Shown here: positions 1-8,227 of the stretch, piece after piece
Layout: each line of letters opens with the position of its first letter
Position numbering within the stretch: position 1 is the first letter of the stretch
Assembly (NCBI GenBank): GCA_028716975.1
Contig: JAQUOU010000001.1
Coordinates: 186,001-250,000 of the forward strand
Reading direction: 5' to 3'
DNA length: 64,000 nt
DNA from: Methylobacter sp.
GTDB lineage: Bacteria > Pseudomonadota > Gammaproteobacteria > Methylococcales > Methylomonadaceae
The notes under the pieces: generated by a model
Told to the model about the DNA's origin: nothing
What the model saw: the letters and a program-made list of their open reading frames with translations, nothing else
The model's database searches: none
Position numbers and translations under genes: made by a program

Positions 1-518
1 AATTTTTCAAGCAGGTTTTCAAGCTCCTGCCGGTCTTCCAGAGTATTTTTCGGTAAAACCTGAATGACTATGGGCAAAGGATTTTTTTCCAGCGCTTTAA
101 CTGCCGCGCCAAATCCACTGTATGCCTGAAACTCTGCCAAGGCCTGGGCCTTGGTAATCAGTTTGATTTCCTGAACGTTTGCCTTTTTTCTGATACTGTT
201 TGCAAGTCTATTTGCTTTTGCATCAGATACATCATCCTTGAGAAACAGGGAGATTTGATTGCTGGTTTCCAAATTGCCGGTCAATTGCTGAAGATTTGCC
301 ACCAGAATATAAAAACCGCTGGACAGGGAAATTGCAATCGCCAGCACAGTTATCGTCATTATCGAGGTAAATCTCGATGCTACTAATCGGCCAAGGCTTG
401 AAAACAGTGCATGGGCATGTAAAGCCCGGTAGGCATGTAACTTATCGACAAAATTACCTCCAGAGGTTTTCGTTTGCCGGGCATCCTGTCTGGTTTGAGT
501 TTTTTTAACCGGTTTCAT
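1..518 (-). CDS. ftsX: cell division protein FtsX (partial; C-terminus outside window)
   Basis: This is the first about 172 residues of FtsX, the membrane half of the FtsEX complex that controls septal peptidoglycan hydrolases. The start is an ATG at 518 (MKPVKKTQ), three bases after the ftsE stop. A basic, Gln/Thr-rich cytoplasmic N-terminus is followed by one hydrophobic segment (around SIMTITVLAIAISLSSGFYI). A periplasmic domain then begins, with the family-typical pattern ISLFLKDDVSDA. The reading frame is open to the window edge, so the last three membrane segments are not visible. The partner ftsE lies directly upstream, and the start spacing implies translational coupling. Confidence 0.93.
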   Translation of the reverse strand, partial: MKPVKKTQTRQDARQTKTSGGNFVDKLHAYRALHAHALFSSLGRLVASRFTSIMTITVLAIAISLSSGFYILVANLQQLTGNLETSNQISLFLKDDVSDAKANRLANSIRKKANVQEIKLITKAQALAEFQAYSGFGAAVKALEKNPLPIVIQVLPKNTLEDRQELENLLEK

Positions 519-521
519 AGA

Positions 522-1199
522 TTAACTTGCAACCAGTTGACCATGATCGAGCTTTAAGACTCTACGATTCATTTTTGTAATCAGGGCGATGTCATGAGAC
601 GCAATTAATACTGTAACGCCCACCTGTTGAAACTGTTCAAACAAAAGCATTATTTCTGCTGACAGTTCGGGGTCCAGATTGCCGGTGGGTTCGTCAGCCA
701 AAATCATCGGCGGTTTATTAACCACGGCTCTGGCAATGCCGACCCGTTGCTGCTCGCCGCCGGATAATGCCACAGGATATTTTTTTTCCTTACCAAGTAA
801 TCCGACTTTATCCAATGACGCCCGCACTCTGCGGGAGATTTCCTGATGTCCATAGCCTGCTATCACTAAAGGTAGTGCTACATTATCGAAAACGGTTCTG
901 TCCTGAAGCAGTTTATAATCCTGGAAAATTAACCCGATTTTCCTTCGTAAATAAGGTATCTGTCTGTCTTTAGCCTGATTCAGGTTTTGACCATCCAACC
1001 ATATCTGACCCCTGCTGCAACGCTCTATCACCGCTATCAGTTTTAATAAAGTACTTTTTCCTGCCCCGGAATGTCCCGTAACAAAGGCCATTTCACCGTG
1101 CTTCAGGTGAAAACTGACATTGAGCAATACATCGCCTGCATCAGGATAGCGCTTGCTGACATTTTCGAACTTTAGCATAAGGTTTTTAGTCTTTGACAA
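522..1199 (-). CDS. ftsE: cell division ATP-binding protein FtsE
   Basis: FtsE is the ABC ATPase that drives FtsX at the division septum. At 225 residues it has normal family length. Visible motifs are Walker A GHSGAGKST (about residues 42-50), the Q-loop region LIFQDYKLL, the ABC signature LSGGEQQRVGIARA, Walker B ILADEPTGNLDP and the switch His in IASHD. The start overlaps the end of the upstream ctaA-ftsY fusion gene by 14 bases and the stop is 3 bases before ftsX. The ftsY-ftsE-ftsX order is the classic gammaproteobacterial arrangement. Confidence 0.97.
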   Translation of the reverse strand: MSKTKNLMLKFENVSKRYPDAGDVLLNVSFHLKHGEMAFVTGHSGAGKSTLLKLIAVIERCSRGQIWLDGQNLNQAKDRQIPYLRRKIGLIFQDYKLLQDRTVFDNVALPLVIAGYGHQEISRRVRASLDKVGLLGKEKKYPVALSGGEQQRVGIARAVVNKPPMILADEPTGNLDPELSAEIMLLFEQFQQVGVTVLIASHDIALITKMNRRVLKLDHGQLVAS

Positions 1200-3228
1200 A
1201 CAAGGCGTTTATAAAAGTTTCTGCATCAAAATCCTGTAAATCATCGATACCTTCGCCAACGCCTATGTAACGAATGGGAATACCGAATTGTTTGGCCAAA
1301 GCAAAAATAACACCGCCTTTTGCCGTGCCATCGAGCTTTGTCAGTACCAGGCCTGTTAACGCTACAGCTTCATTAAACAGTTTTGTCTGAGACAACGCAT
1401 TTTGTCCTGTACCGGCATCTAATATTAACAGCACTTCATGAGGCGCAGTTTCATCCAGTTTGCCCATAATCCGTTTTACTTTTTTCAATTCATCCATCAG
1501 GTTGGATTTGGTATGCAAGCGTCCGGCCGTATCAGCAATCAAGACGTCTATGCCTTTTGCCTGCGCAGACTGTATGCCGTCATAGATAACCGATGCCGAA
1601 TCAGCTCCGGTATGCTGGGCTACCACATGAATATTGTTGCGCTCGCCCCAGATCTGCAATTGCTCCACCGCAGCCGCTCTAAAAGTGTCTCCGGCTGCCA
1701 GCATAACACTATAGCCTTGTGCCTGCAGGCGCTTGGCCAATTTTCCTATCGTTGTAGTCTTACCTGCTCCATTAACACCGACAACCAAAATTACAAAGGG
1801 TTTGTCCTGCTTTGGAATTTGTAAAGGTATATTGCAAGGCTTGAGTATACTCAACAATTCCTGCTTTAATGCGCTCATTAAAGCAGTGCTATCATTCAAC
1901 TGACGCCGTTCAACATTTTGGGTCAGGCGTTTGATTATTTCCGTGGTCGCGTCAACGCCTATATCAGCCATTAACAAACCGGCTTCAATGTCTTCCAGCA
2001 AATCCTCTTTAATTTCTTTTTGGCCTAAAGGAATGCTGGCGAATGCGGCGCCCAGTCCTGAGCGGGTCCGTTTTAGCTGTGATTTAAGGCGTAAGTAAAG
2101 AGATTCCGCCGTTGGCTCAACATAGACTTCTTCTGCAACTGTACCAACAGGCGCTGTAACTGTGCCGGGTCCCAAGATTTCCTGGGATGGCTCAGCCCGT
2201 ATGGAAGTCGGCTGTACCTGCACATCGGCATACCGGCTATAAAGACTGATAGCAATCAACGGCAACATTAATAAGGCTGCAAAAGCATTATGAGCTACCG
2301 CAGCCCATAAGGGCATATTGAACTTGAAGCCGATAATGCTTATAGCTATTTGTACAAATAGCAGGCCACTTAACCATAAGCCTGATTTTCGTACAGGTTT
2401 TGGATATTTTACCGAAGTTGCGTACAGCATCACCAGGCCAAGTAAAATAAAGCTGACCAGTGATCCCATTCTATGCAGCCAATTTACCGCAATCTGGGCG
2501 TCGAATGATATTACTCCGCTGTAACCGGAGAATAATCCATGTAATAAATTCAAGGCGCTTTGATAATCCGTTTTAGGCCACCACATGCCATTACATTGAG
2601 GTAAGCCTGAACATGCCAGGGCTGCATGATTTGTGCTGACCCAGACGCCCAAAGCTATTTGTAAAAATAAAATCAGTATGGCAAGAAAAGTGAAAATTTT
2701 GAGCCCGGCTTGCCGTCGGTTTACGCTAACGTTAGCTTGGCCTGCAACTTTCTGATTAACTATTAGAAATAGCCAAAAAAGCAGCCAGAAGATAATCATT
2801 TCAACTAAAAAATGAGCTGTTACGACAACGGGCATAAGAAACGTTTTCACCGCTAACATGCCTAAAGCTGCCTGCAAGCCGATGAGAACTATTAAGCTCA
2901 ATGTTGCCGTTACTGCCGCCGGACGGAATTGTTTTTCCCGCCATGAAAGCAAACCCAGCAACAGGATAGCTATATCCAGGATCGCTACCAGATAACGGTA
3001 GCCCATCTCCTTCCAGACATTGGTAATATCGAAAGGATGATCAGGAAATGCTAAAGCGGCCTGAGCTTTAAAATCTGCACTATTGCTAATAATAAGCTGA
3101 CCATAACAACCCGGCCAATCCGGACAACCCAGCCCGGCTCCGGATAAACGGACATAGGAACCAAATACGGCGACGATGAACGCTAAAACAACACTAAAGA
3201 GAGTTATTTTTCTAAACATTTTTTCCAT
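1186..3228 (-). CDS. fusion protein: heme A synthase (CtaA/COX15) joined to signal recognition particle receptor FtsY
   Basis: One uninterrupted 680-residue frame joins two normally separate proteins. Residues 1-333 are a complete CtaA-type membrane protein with about eight hydrophobic segments, the AGLGCPDWPGCYG loop, a second loop with C206 and C212, and His139, His252 and His313. Residues 334-373 form an acidic, Pro/Val-rich linker. Residues 374-680 are a complete FtsY N and G GTPase region: GVNGAGKTT (484-492), DTAGR (566-570), TKLDG (631-635) and GVGEGIDDL near the end. Met321 is followed by no Met until 420, so a stand-alone FtsY with an intact N domain would need a rare start. The best candidate is TTG at 2175 (Leu352) behind AGGA. 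CtaA is already at the inner membrane, so it would replace the usual FtsY membrane-targeting A domain. The first conserved His of CtaA appears as Tyr77. The start shares one base with the upstream stop (TAATG). Confidence 0.9.
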   Translation of the reverse strand: MEKMFRKITLFSVVLAFIVAVFGSYVRLSGAGLGCPDWPGCYGQLIISNSADFKAQAALAFPDHPFDITNVWKEMGYRYLVAILDIAILLLGLLSWREKQFRPAAVTATLSLIVLIGLQAALGMLAVKTFLMPVVVTAHFLVEMIIFWLLFWLFLIVNQKVAGQANVSVNRRQAGLKIFTFLAILILFLQIALGVWVSTNHAALACSGLPQCNGMWWPKTDYQSALNLLHGLFSGYSGVISFDAQIAVNWLHRMGSLVSFILLGLVMLYATSVKYPKPVRKSGLWLSGLLFVQIAISIIGFKFNMPLWAAVAHNAFAALLMLPLIAISLYSRYADVQVQPTSIRAEPSQEILGPGTVTAPVGTVAEEVYVEPTAESLYLRLKSQLKRTRSGLGAAFASIPLGQKEIKEDLLEDIEAGLLMADIGVDATTEIIKRLTQNVERRQLNDSTALMSALKQELLSILKPCNIPLQIPKQDKPFVILVVGVNGAGKTTTIGKLAKRLQAQGYSVMLAAGDTFRAAAVEQLQIWGERNNIHVVAQHTGADSASVIYDGIQSAQAKGIDVLIADTAGRLHTKSNLMDELKKVKRIMGKLDETAPHEVLLILDAGTGQNALSQTKLFNEAVALTGLVLTKLDGTAKGGVIFALAKQFGIPIRYIGVGEGIDDLQDFDAETFINALFVKD

Positions 3229-3824
3229 TACCCGATTTGTGAAATTCTCAGCAGGTGAGTAAGGTCGCTTTTAACTTTATAAGGATCGAAGCCCGGCTCA
3301 TACTGCATCATTAAATTACCCAGCGGATCCATTAAAAAAAGCATTCCGTCCGGGATAGCGCCTTGTCTGATTTCAGTCATTTTTTTAACCAGTGCATCAT
3401 TAGGCTTTACTTTCAATAAGAATTTATCCTCTTGCCACCAGCGGCTTGCAACGTCAGGCGCAACATCTCTAAAAACTATGACTATACGACGAGTCCGGGT
3501 TAAATCCTTGCTCATCATCAATTGCAATTGTTTGGTTTTATAAATGGCTTCCTGGCATTTTTCATTACAATCACTATTGGGAATCACATTGACTATCAGC
3601 CAGTGTCCGGGAAGTTCAGTCATATTATCCGTTGAAAATTGATCAAAACCTGTTAAATCATTACGTTCAGTAAGCAGGGGAGGCGTTATCAACTGGCCCT
3701 TATTGGTTCTGCCTTTTAAAATTTCCGGGTTTTGTTTTAATCCCCAAGCGATTAAGAAGGGGATGATAGACATGCCGAAAATAACCAGAATCAATATGTG
3801 ATTTTTTTTTTGTTGATTATCCAT
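3228..3824 (-). CDS. membrane-anchored Sco-like thiol protein of the oxidase-assembly cluster
   Basis: This 198-residue protein has one N-terminal membrane segment (about 9-27) and a periplasmic domain with C86-x3-C90 (SDCNEKC) after a predicted beta strand (WLIVNVIP). That layout resembles the CxxxC copper/thiol site of Sco1/SenC-type thioredoxin folds, and LFLMDPLGNLMMQYEPGFDP resembles the later Sco strand region. It sits between surf1 (8-base overlap) and ctaA-ftsY (1-base overlap), where Pseudomonas and relatives carry an uncharacterised protein of this size. I infer a role in cytochrome oxidase maturation, such as copper or thiol handling. The exact function is unknown. Confidence 0.75.
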   Translation of the reverse strand: MDNQQKKNHILILVIFGMSIIPFLIAWGLKQNPEILKGRTNKGQLITPPLLTERNDLTGFDQFSTDNMTELPGHWLIVNVIPNSDCNEKCQEAIYKTKQLQLMMSKDLTRTRRIVIVFRDVAPDVASRWWQEDKFLLKVKPNDALVKKMTEIRQGAIPDGMLFLMDPLGNLMMQYEPGFDPYKVKSDLTHLLRISQIG

Positions 3825-4527
3825 TGTTCTTTTTAAAACTGTACCAGATAAAAATTATCGTTAGTATTAAGGCCAGTGCAAACCATTGAACTGCATAGGC
3901 AATATGTTGTTCCGGCAGCATGAGTGTGGTCGTGCGCCATTCGCGCTTAAAGCCGTCGGGTAAATCTTTATCAAGCTCAATCTGAAATTGAAATAAAGGA
4001 TAACCTAAAGTCTTGGCCAAAATATGGCTGTCAGCTACTTGTACTACCGCCGGCCATGTATCTGTCGGTACATCTGCTCCAGCCAGTTTAATACCTACAC
4101 TGGGAAAATTATTGACTCTTCCGGTTATAGTTGCCTGCAATTTTTTAATCTCTACATTTGGTAAAACCGATCGGTCCCGGTTTAAAGGAATCCAGCCTCT
4201 GTTTACCAGAACAGCCTTGGCTGCTCCCTCTAATATAAAAGGCGTCAGAACAAAATAGCCGGGCTTTCCGTCACTGACCTGATTATCAATCAAGAATTGA
4301 TGGGCAGTATCATAATGCCCCTTAACCTCTACTTTTCTATATTTTAGTGCTTCCTTATTATCTTCAGTTGTCGGCGATAAGTGTAAGACTTCGGATACTG
4401 CTTGCCGGTGTTCCAGCTCCAGATAGGCGCGCTTTTGTTCCGAACGCTCCAGTTGCCAGATTCCCAATGCGATCAGTACGGGTAATAGGCACAAATAAGC
4501 CAAAGTTGGAACGAATTCAAATTTCAT
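3817..4527 (-). CDS. SURF1 family cytochrome oxidase assembly protein
   Basis: This 236-residue protein has the SURF1 hairpin layout. It has one membrane segment near the N-terminus (about 8-22), a large periplasmic domain and one at the C-terminus (about 211-231). Recognisable blocks are GIWQLERSEQKRAYLE, YRKVEVKGHYD, KPGYFVLTPF, VLVNRGWIP and HIAYAVQWFALA. SURF1 proteins help insert or retain heme a in oxidase subunit I. It is the first gene of the overlapping surf1 - thiol protein - ctaA-ftsY - ftsE - ftsX run and lies divergent to the DUF2909 gene. Confidence 0.93.
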   Translation of the reverse strand: MKFEFVPTLAYLCLLPVLIALGIWQLERSEQKRAYLELEHRQAVSEVLHLSPTTEDNKEALKYRKVEVKGHYDTAHQFLIDNQVSDGKPGYFVLTPFILEGAAKAVLVNRGWIPLNRDRSVLPNVEIKKLQATITGRVNNFPSVGIKLAGADVPTDTWPAVVQVADSHILAKTLGYPLFQFQIELDKDLPDGFKREWRTTTLMLPEQHIAYAVQWFALALILTIIFIWYSFKKNNG

Positions 4528-4634
4528 CGAACCATGTGTGAATTTAATAAATCAGGCATTTTTTCTTTATCCTATTGGCACAAGAGCTTGAATAACCGAG
4601 AATACAAAAAACATTACTTTACGTATATTATTTT

Positions 4635-4895
4635 ATGATAATAAAAATCATCGTTATTATTGCCTTTATTCTGATAATTATCAGTCTTGGCTCGGCATTG
4701 TTTCATCTGGTTAAATCAAGAAATCAGGAGCAATCTGAAAAAACAGTCAAGGCACTAACTTTCCGCATTACCCTTTCCCTTCTTTTGTTTATTTTCCTTT
4801 TTATTACGTTTGCTACAGGCCTGCTTAAGCCTCATGGACTGGGTGTTCAAATGCATATGCAAAAATCAATGGCCACTGACGACAGGTCTGAATAA
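4635..4895 (+). CDS. twin transmembrane protein, DUF2909 family
   Basis: This small 86-residue protein has two hydrophobic segments (about 2-27 and 46-67) separated by a basic, polar loop (KSRNQEQSEK). The second segment ends in FATGLLKPHGLG, which matches my recollection of DUF2909 twin-membrane proteins found beside aa3 oxidase operons. It is the only plus-strand gene in the oxidase region and sits between surf1 (divergent) and coxC (convergent). The shared terminator at 4921-4957 lies just after its stop. The function is unknown, and oxidase assembly is inferred only from position. Confidence 0.75.
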   Translation: MIIKIIVIIAFILIIISLGSALFHLVKSRNQEQSEKTVKALTFRITLSLLLFIFLFITFATGLLKPHGLGVQMHMQKSMATDDRSE

Positions 4896-4920
4896 TTAAA
4901 ATCAACGTTATAGAGTGACA

Positions 4921-4957
4921 AAAAAAAAGCGCTGCCTGTGATAGGCAGCGCTTTTTT
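4921..4957. terminator. bidirectional intrinsic terminator
   Basis: A perfect GC-rich stem AGCGCTGCC / GGCAGCGCT with a 7-base loop is flanked by a run of eight A on the left and seven T on the right. It can therefore end transcripts from both sides. It separates the plus-strand DUF2909 gene from the convergent minus-strand coxC. Confidence 0.92.
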
Positions 4958-4974
4958 TGGAATCGTTAAAAAGA

Positions 4975-5838
4975 TTACATCAAATAAACAAAAATAAATA
5001 GCCCTAACCATACTACGTCGACAAAATGCCAGTACCAGGCTGCCGCTTCAAAGGCAAAATGGTTTTCCGGTTTGAAGTGGCCTTTCCAGCTGCGAAACAG
5101 AACCACACTCAGGATAATAGCTCCCACGCATACATGGAAACCATGAAACCCTGTTAACATAAAGAAAGTAGAGCCATAAATACCGGAGCCTAAAGTCAGG
5201 CCCATTTCTGTATAAGCCTCATGGTATTCATAAGCCTGAAAAGATACGAACGAAAAGCCCAATACTACCGTTGCAATCAGTCCCTTAATTAATTGGGCAC
5301 GATTTTTTGCGAGTAACCCATGATGTGCCCAAGTAACCGTTACACCACTGCTCAGCAGAATTAACGTATTCAGGAAAGGCAAACCCCATGCTCCCATAGG
5401 CTCAAAATCTCCGCCGACTTTGCCGGGTCCATTAGTGGGCCAAGTCGCGTTAAAAGAAGGCCATAGTAACTCATTGGTCGCGGCGCCGGTTCCTGCACCG
5501 CCCAGCCACGGTACTGATAAGTTACGGGTATACCACAACGTACCGAAGAAAACGCCGAAAAACATAATCTCTGAAAAGATAAACCACATCATACCCATCC
5601 GATAGGAAATGCCTACCTGAGTGCTGTACATGCCGGATTCACTTTCTCCGGCCTGCAGGGTAAACCAACCGGTCAGCATGATAATAAATATTACAAGTCC
5701 CAATACCATCAGGGTTGAACCGATAGCTGAGCCATTTAAATAATTTGCAAAGCCAGCCAGCGTCATAACTAAACCGCCAGTACCGATAACTGGCCAAGTA
5801 GCTTTATGCGGGATGTAATAAGTATCATTTGTAGACAT
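4975..5838 (-). CDS. ctaE: cytochrome c oxidase subunit III
   Basis: This 287-residue integral membrane protein is subunit III of the aa3-type oxidase, which stabilises the core and its proton uptake. Typical blocks are the N-terminal YYIPHKATWPVIGTGG, GMMWFIFSEIMFFGVFFGT, TLILLSSGVTVTWAHHG, MLTGFHGFHVCVGAI and the C-terminal FEAAAWYWHFVDVVWLGLFIFVYL, which carries the conserved HFVDVVW motif. Seven membrane segments are expected and can be placed. It is the last gene of the coxB-coxA-ctaG-coxC operon, 12 bases after ctaG. Confidence 0.96.
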   Translation of the reverse strand: MSTNDTYYIPHKATWPVIGTGGLVMTLAGFANYLNGSAIGSTLMVLGLVIFIIMLTGWFTLQAGESESGMYSTQVGISYRMGMMWFIFSEIMFFGVFFGTLWYTRNLSVPWLGGAGTGAATNELLWPSFNATWPTNGPGKVGGDFEPMGAWGLPFLNTLILLSSGVTVTWAHHGLLAKNRAQLIKGLIATVVLGFSFVSFQAYEYHEAYTEMGLTLGSGIYGSTFFMLTGFHGFHVCVGAIILSVVLFRSWKGHFKPENHFAFEAAAWYWHFVDVVWLGLFIFVYLM

Positions 5839-5850
5839 AAACTTCCTCTA

Positions 5851-6396
5851 TTATTTTTGCACTGATATTTCAGTATTATCAAAAAATGTATATGCGAGCG
5901 TAACTGTTTTATATTCCTTTGGTAACGCAGGATCAACAACAAAACGAACAGGCAGAGTTCTACCTTCTCGCGCTTTGAATGTTTGTTCTGAAAAACAAAA
6001 ACACTCGGTTTTTTTAAAATATTCAGCAGCTTGTCCGGGCGATATACTGGGAATCGCCCGAGCAATCATGACCTTATCAGTCTTATTTTCAGCATAAAAA
6101 TTCACCCTATAATATTGGCCAGGATGAATTTTCATTTTTTTCATTTCTGAATTAAACACCATTGGGGTTAATTCATTCAGTGATGTCATAAATTCTACAG
6201 TAACTTCCCTGTTCTTATCGACTTCGTAACTAACTTCCTTAACAGCCGATGCTTCGACCTTGCCGTTAAGACCTGTTATATCGCACAGAACGTCATAAAG
6301 AGGAACCAGAGCATAGCCAAACCCAAACATGCCTATGATAATTAATATCAATGTACGAACCAGCCTGGCGTTTTTTTGGGTAACGCTTTGATTCAT
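5851..6396 (-). CDS. ctaG: cytochrome c oxidase assembly protein CtaG (Cox11)
   Basis: Cox11/CtaG delivers copper to the CuB site of subunit I. I chose the start at 6396 ([12 protein letters not shown]), giving 181 residues. It follows a GAGAG ribosome site and matches family length; an in-frame ATG at 6507 would add a tail with no family resemblance. One N-terminal membrane segment ([27 protein letters not shown]) precedes a periplasmic Ig-like domain. That domain carries the copper-binding CFCF motif in [12 protein letters not shown] and the family block [12 protein letters not shown]. The start codon overlaps the stop of the 32-residue gene upstream by four bases (ATGA). Confidence 0.95.
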   Translation of the reverse strand: MNQSVTQKNARLVRTLILIIIGMFGFGYALVPLYDVLCDITGLNGKVEASAVKEVSYEVDKNREVTVEFMTSLNELTPMVFNSEMKKMKIHPGQYYRVNFYAENKTDKVMIARAIPSISPGQAAEYFKKTECFCFSEQTFKAREGRTLPVRFVVDPALPKEYKTVTLAYTFFDNTEISVQK

Positions 6397-6491
6397 TGAG
6401 AAATAGCTCTCATTACCGCAAAAACATAAATAATAACAGCGACTATGATTAAAACCAGTGCTGTCAATATATTCTTCTTCTTTATATCCAT
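6393..6491 (-). CDS. 32-residue single-pass membrane protein between coxA and ctaG
   Basis: This is a very short but convincing gene. An ATG at 6491 is preceded by AGGTGA at proper spacing. It encodes 32 residues: a basic start (MDIKKKN), one hydrophobic helix of about 22 residues, and a TGA stop that overlaps the ctaG start by four bases. Tiny single-helix proteins annotated as cytochrome oxidase small assembly proteins occur at this place in related oxidase operons. I infer an assembly or accessory role. The start, length and coupling are read directly from the sequence. Confidence 0.75.
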   Translation of the reverse strand: MDIKKKNILTALVLIIVAVIIYVFAVMRAISQ

Positions 6492-6554
6492 GTTTCACCT
6501 GATACATTACCTAATATTGGGGCAATGTATCTTTTAAAGTTATCCCTTAGTAAA

Positions 6555-8171
6555 TTAGATATGTTCATGTTCAGTCGGCACAACGGCTGGAGGTGTTGTA
6601 AATGTGTGATAAGGAGGAGGCGATGGCAGAGTCCACTCCAGGCCGTGTTTATGCGCATCTTCCCACACTTCATCCGTTGCTTTTATTCCAGTCCCGCCTT
6701 TGATGGTGTCAATAACGATATATAAAAACAGCAACTGACTTGCTCCGAAGATAAATCCGCCAATACTTGAAATCATGTTCCAATCAGCGAATTGAACGGC
6801 ATAATCAGGAATTCTGCGCGGCATACCAGCTAAGCCCAGGAAGTGTTGAGGGAAGAACAGGATATTGACCGATATTGTAGACAACCAGAAGTGCAATTGG
6901 CCTATTCTTTCATCATACATGTTACCAGTCCACTTTGGCAGCCAATAGTACCCTGCTGCCATTAGAATAAAGACAGAGGCAGGAACCAGAGTGTAATGAA
7001 AGTGAGCCACGATAAAATAGGTATCATGGTACTGGAAATCAGCAGGCGCCACAGACATCATCAAGCCGGTAAAGCCGCCCATAGTAAACAGTACGACGAA
7101 AGCGATTGAGAACAGCATCGGTGTTTCAAATGTCATTGACCCTTTCCACATGGTGGCAGTCCAGTTGAAGACTTTAACGCCGGTAGGGATGGCAATCAAC
7201 ATGGTTGCATACATGAAGTACAGTTCGCCCGCTATCGGCATCCCGACTGTAAACATGTGGTGAGCCCATACGATGAATGACAGGAAGGCAATCGAGGCGG
7301 TTGCATAAACCATTGAGCTATAGCCAAACAAACGCTTACGGGCGAATACCGGAATAATGGTTGAAGCCACGCCGAAAGTGGGCAGAATCATGACATAAAC
7401 TTCAGGATGGCCAAAAAACCAGAAGATGTGTTGATAAAGAACCGGATCACCGCCGCCAGCGGCATCAAAGAAACTGGTATTGAAAAAGCGGTCTGTCAAT
7501 AGCATAGTCACTGCGCCGGCGAAAACCGGCATGATAGCGATTAACAGGAAAGCAGTAATCAGCCACGTCCAGACAAATAATGGCATTTTCATCAATGTCA
7601 TGGCTGGGGCGCGCATATTGAAAATGGTCGCAATAATATTAATGGCCCCCATAATGGATGAGATACCCAGCAAATGGACCGAGAAAATCGCAAAAGGCAA
7701 GGCAGTACCCGTTTGCAACACCAATGGCGGGTACAATGTCCAGCCGGATGCAGGCGCGCCGCCTTCCATAAATAAGGTGCTGGCCAGTAGCAGCACGCCA
7801 GCCACAAGCATCCAGAAGCTCATATTGTTCATACGGGGCAATGCCATATCAGGTGCGCCAATCATCATTGGAATCATCCAGTTGGCCAAACCGACGAATG
7901 CAGGCATAACCGCACCAAACACCATAACCAAAGCGTGCATGGTGGTCATTGAATTAAAGAACTGCGGGTTAACAAACTGCATGCCGGGCTCAAATAATTC
8001 AGCCCGAATAATCATTGCCATTGATCCGCCAACAAAAAACATCGCCAGCGCAAACACTAGATATAACGTACCAATATCTTTATGGTTGGTGGTAATAACC
8101 CATCTTAATAGCCCCTTGGCAGGACCGTGCTCGTGATGATCATGCTCATGTTCAGCTACGATAGCAGACAT
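6555..8171 (-). CDS. ctaD: cytochrome c oxidase subunit I (aa3 type)
   Basis: This is the catalytic subunit, 538 residues with twelve membrane segments, holding heme a and the heme a3-CuB centre that reduces oxygen to water while pumping protons. Clear motifs are the start [36 protein letters not shown] (heme a ligand region), [14 protein letters not shown] (CuB His and the His-Tyr crosslink), [10 protein letters not shown] (CuB His pair), TGVKVFNW (K-channel region) and [11 protein letters not shown] (heme a3 and a ligands). The N-terminus is His-rich ([10 protein letters not shown]). It lies downstream of coxB and upstream of the micro-protein gene and ctaG. Confidence 0.98.
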   Translation of the reverse strand: MSAIVAEHEHDHHEHGPAKGLLRWVITTNHKDIGTLYLVFALAMFFVGGSMAMIIRAELFEPGMQFVNPQFFNSMTTMHALVMVFGAVMPAFVGLANWMIPMMIGAPDMALPRMNNMSFWMLVAGVLLLASTLFMEGGAPASGWTLYPPLVLQTGTALPFAIFSVHLLGISSIMGAINIIATIFNMRAPAMTLMKMPLFVWTWLITAFLLIAIMPVFAGAVTMLLTDRFFNTSFFDAAGGGDPVLYQHIFWFFGHPEVYVMILPTFGVASTIIPVFARKRLFGYSSMVYATASIAFLSFIVWAHHMFTVGMPIAGELYFMYATMLIAIPTGVKVFNWTATMWKGSMTFETPMLFSIAFVVLFTMGGFTGLMMSVAPADFQYHDTYFIVAHFHYTLVPASVFILMAAGYYWLPKWTGNMYDERIGQLHFWLSTISVNILFFPQHFLGLAGMPRRIPDYAVQFADWNMISSIGGFIFGASQLLFLYIVIDTIKGGTGIKATDEVWEDAHKHGLEWTLPSPPPYHTFTTPPAVVPTEHEHI

Positions 8172-8227
8172 AGTTTATACCTCAAAATATATAAAATGAT
8201 TAATGATAATAGAATTAATGACTATTT

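Noticed and set aside
5769-6065. 98-codon frame overlapping ctaG
   Set aside because: Same strand but a different frame from ctaG, which has all Cox11 motifs; no independent support.
7480-8136. 218-codon frame antisense to coxA
   Set aside because: A long shadow frame caused by the codon bias of the highly conserved coxA gene; the sense protein is certain.
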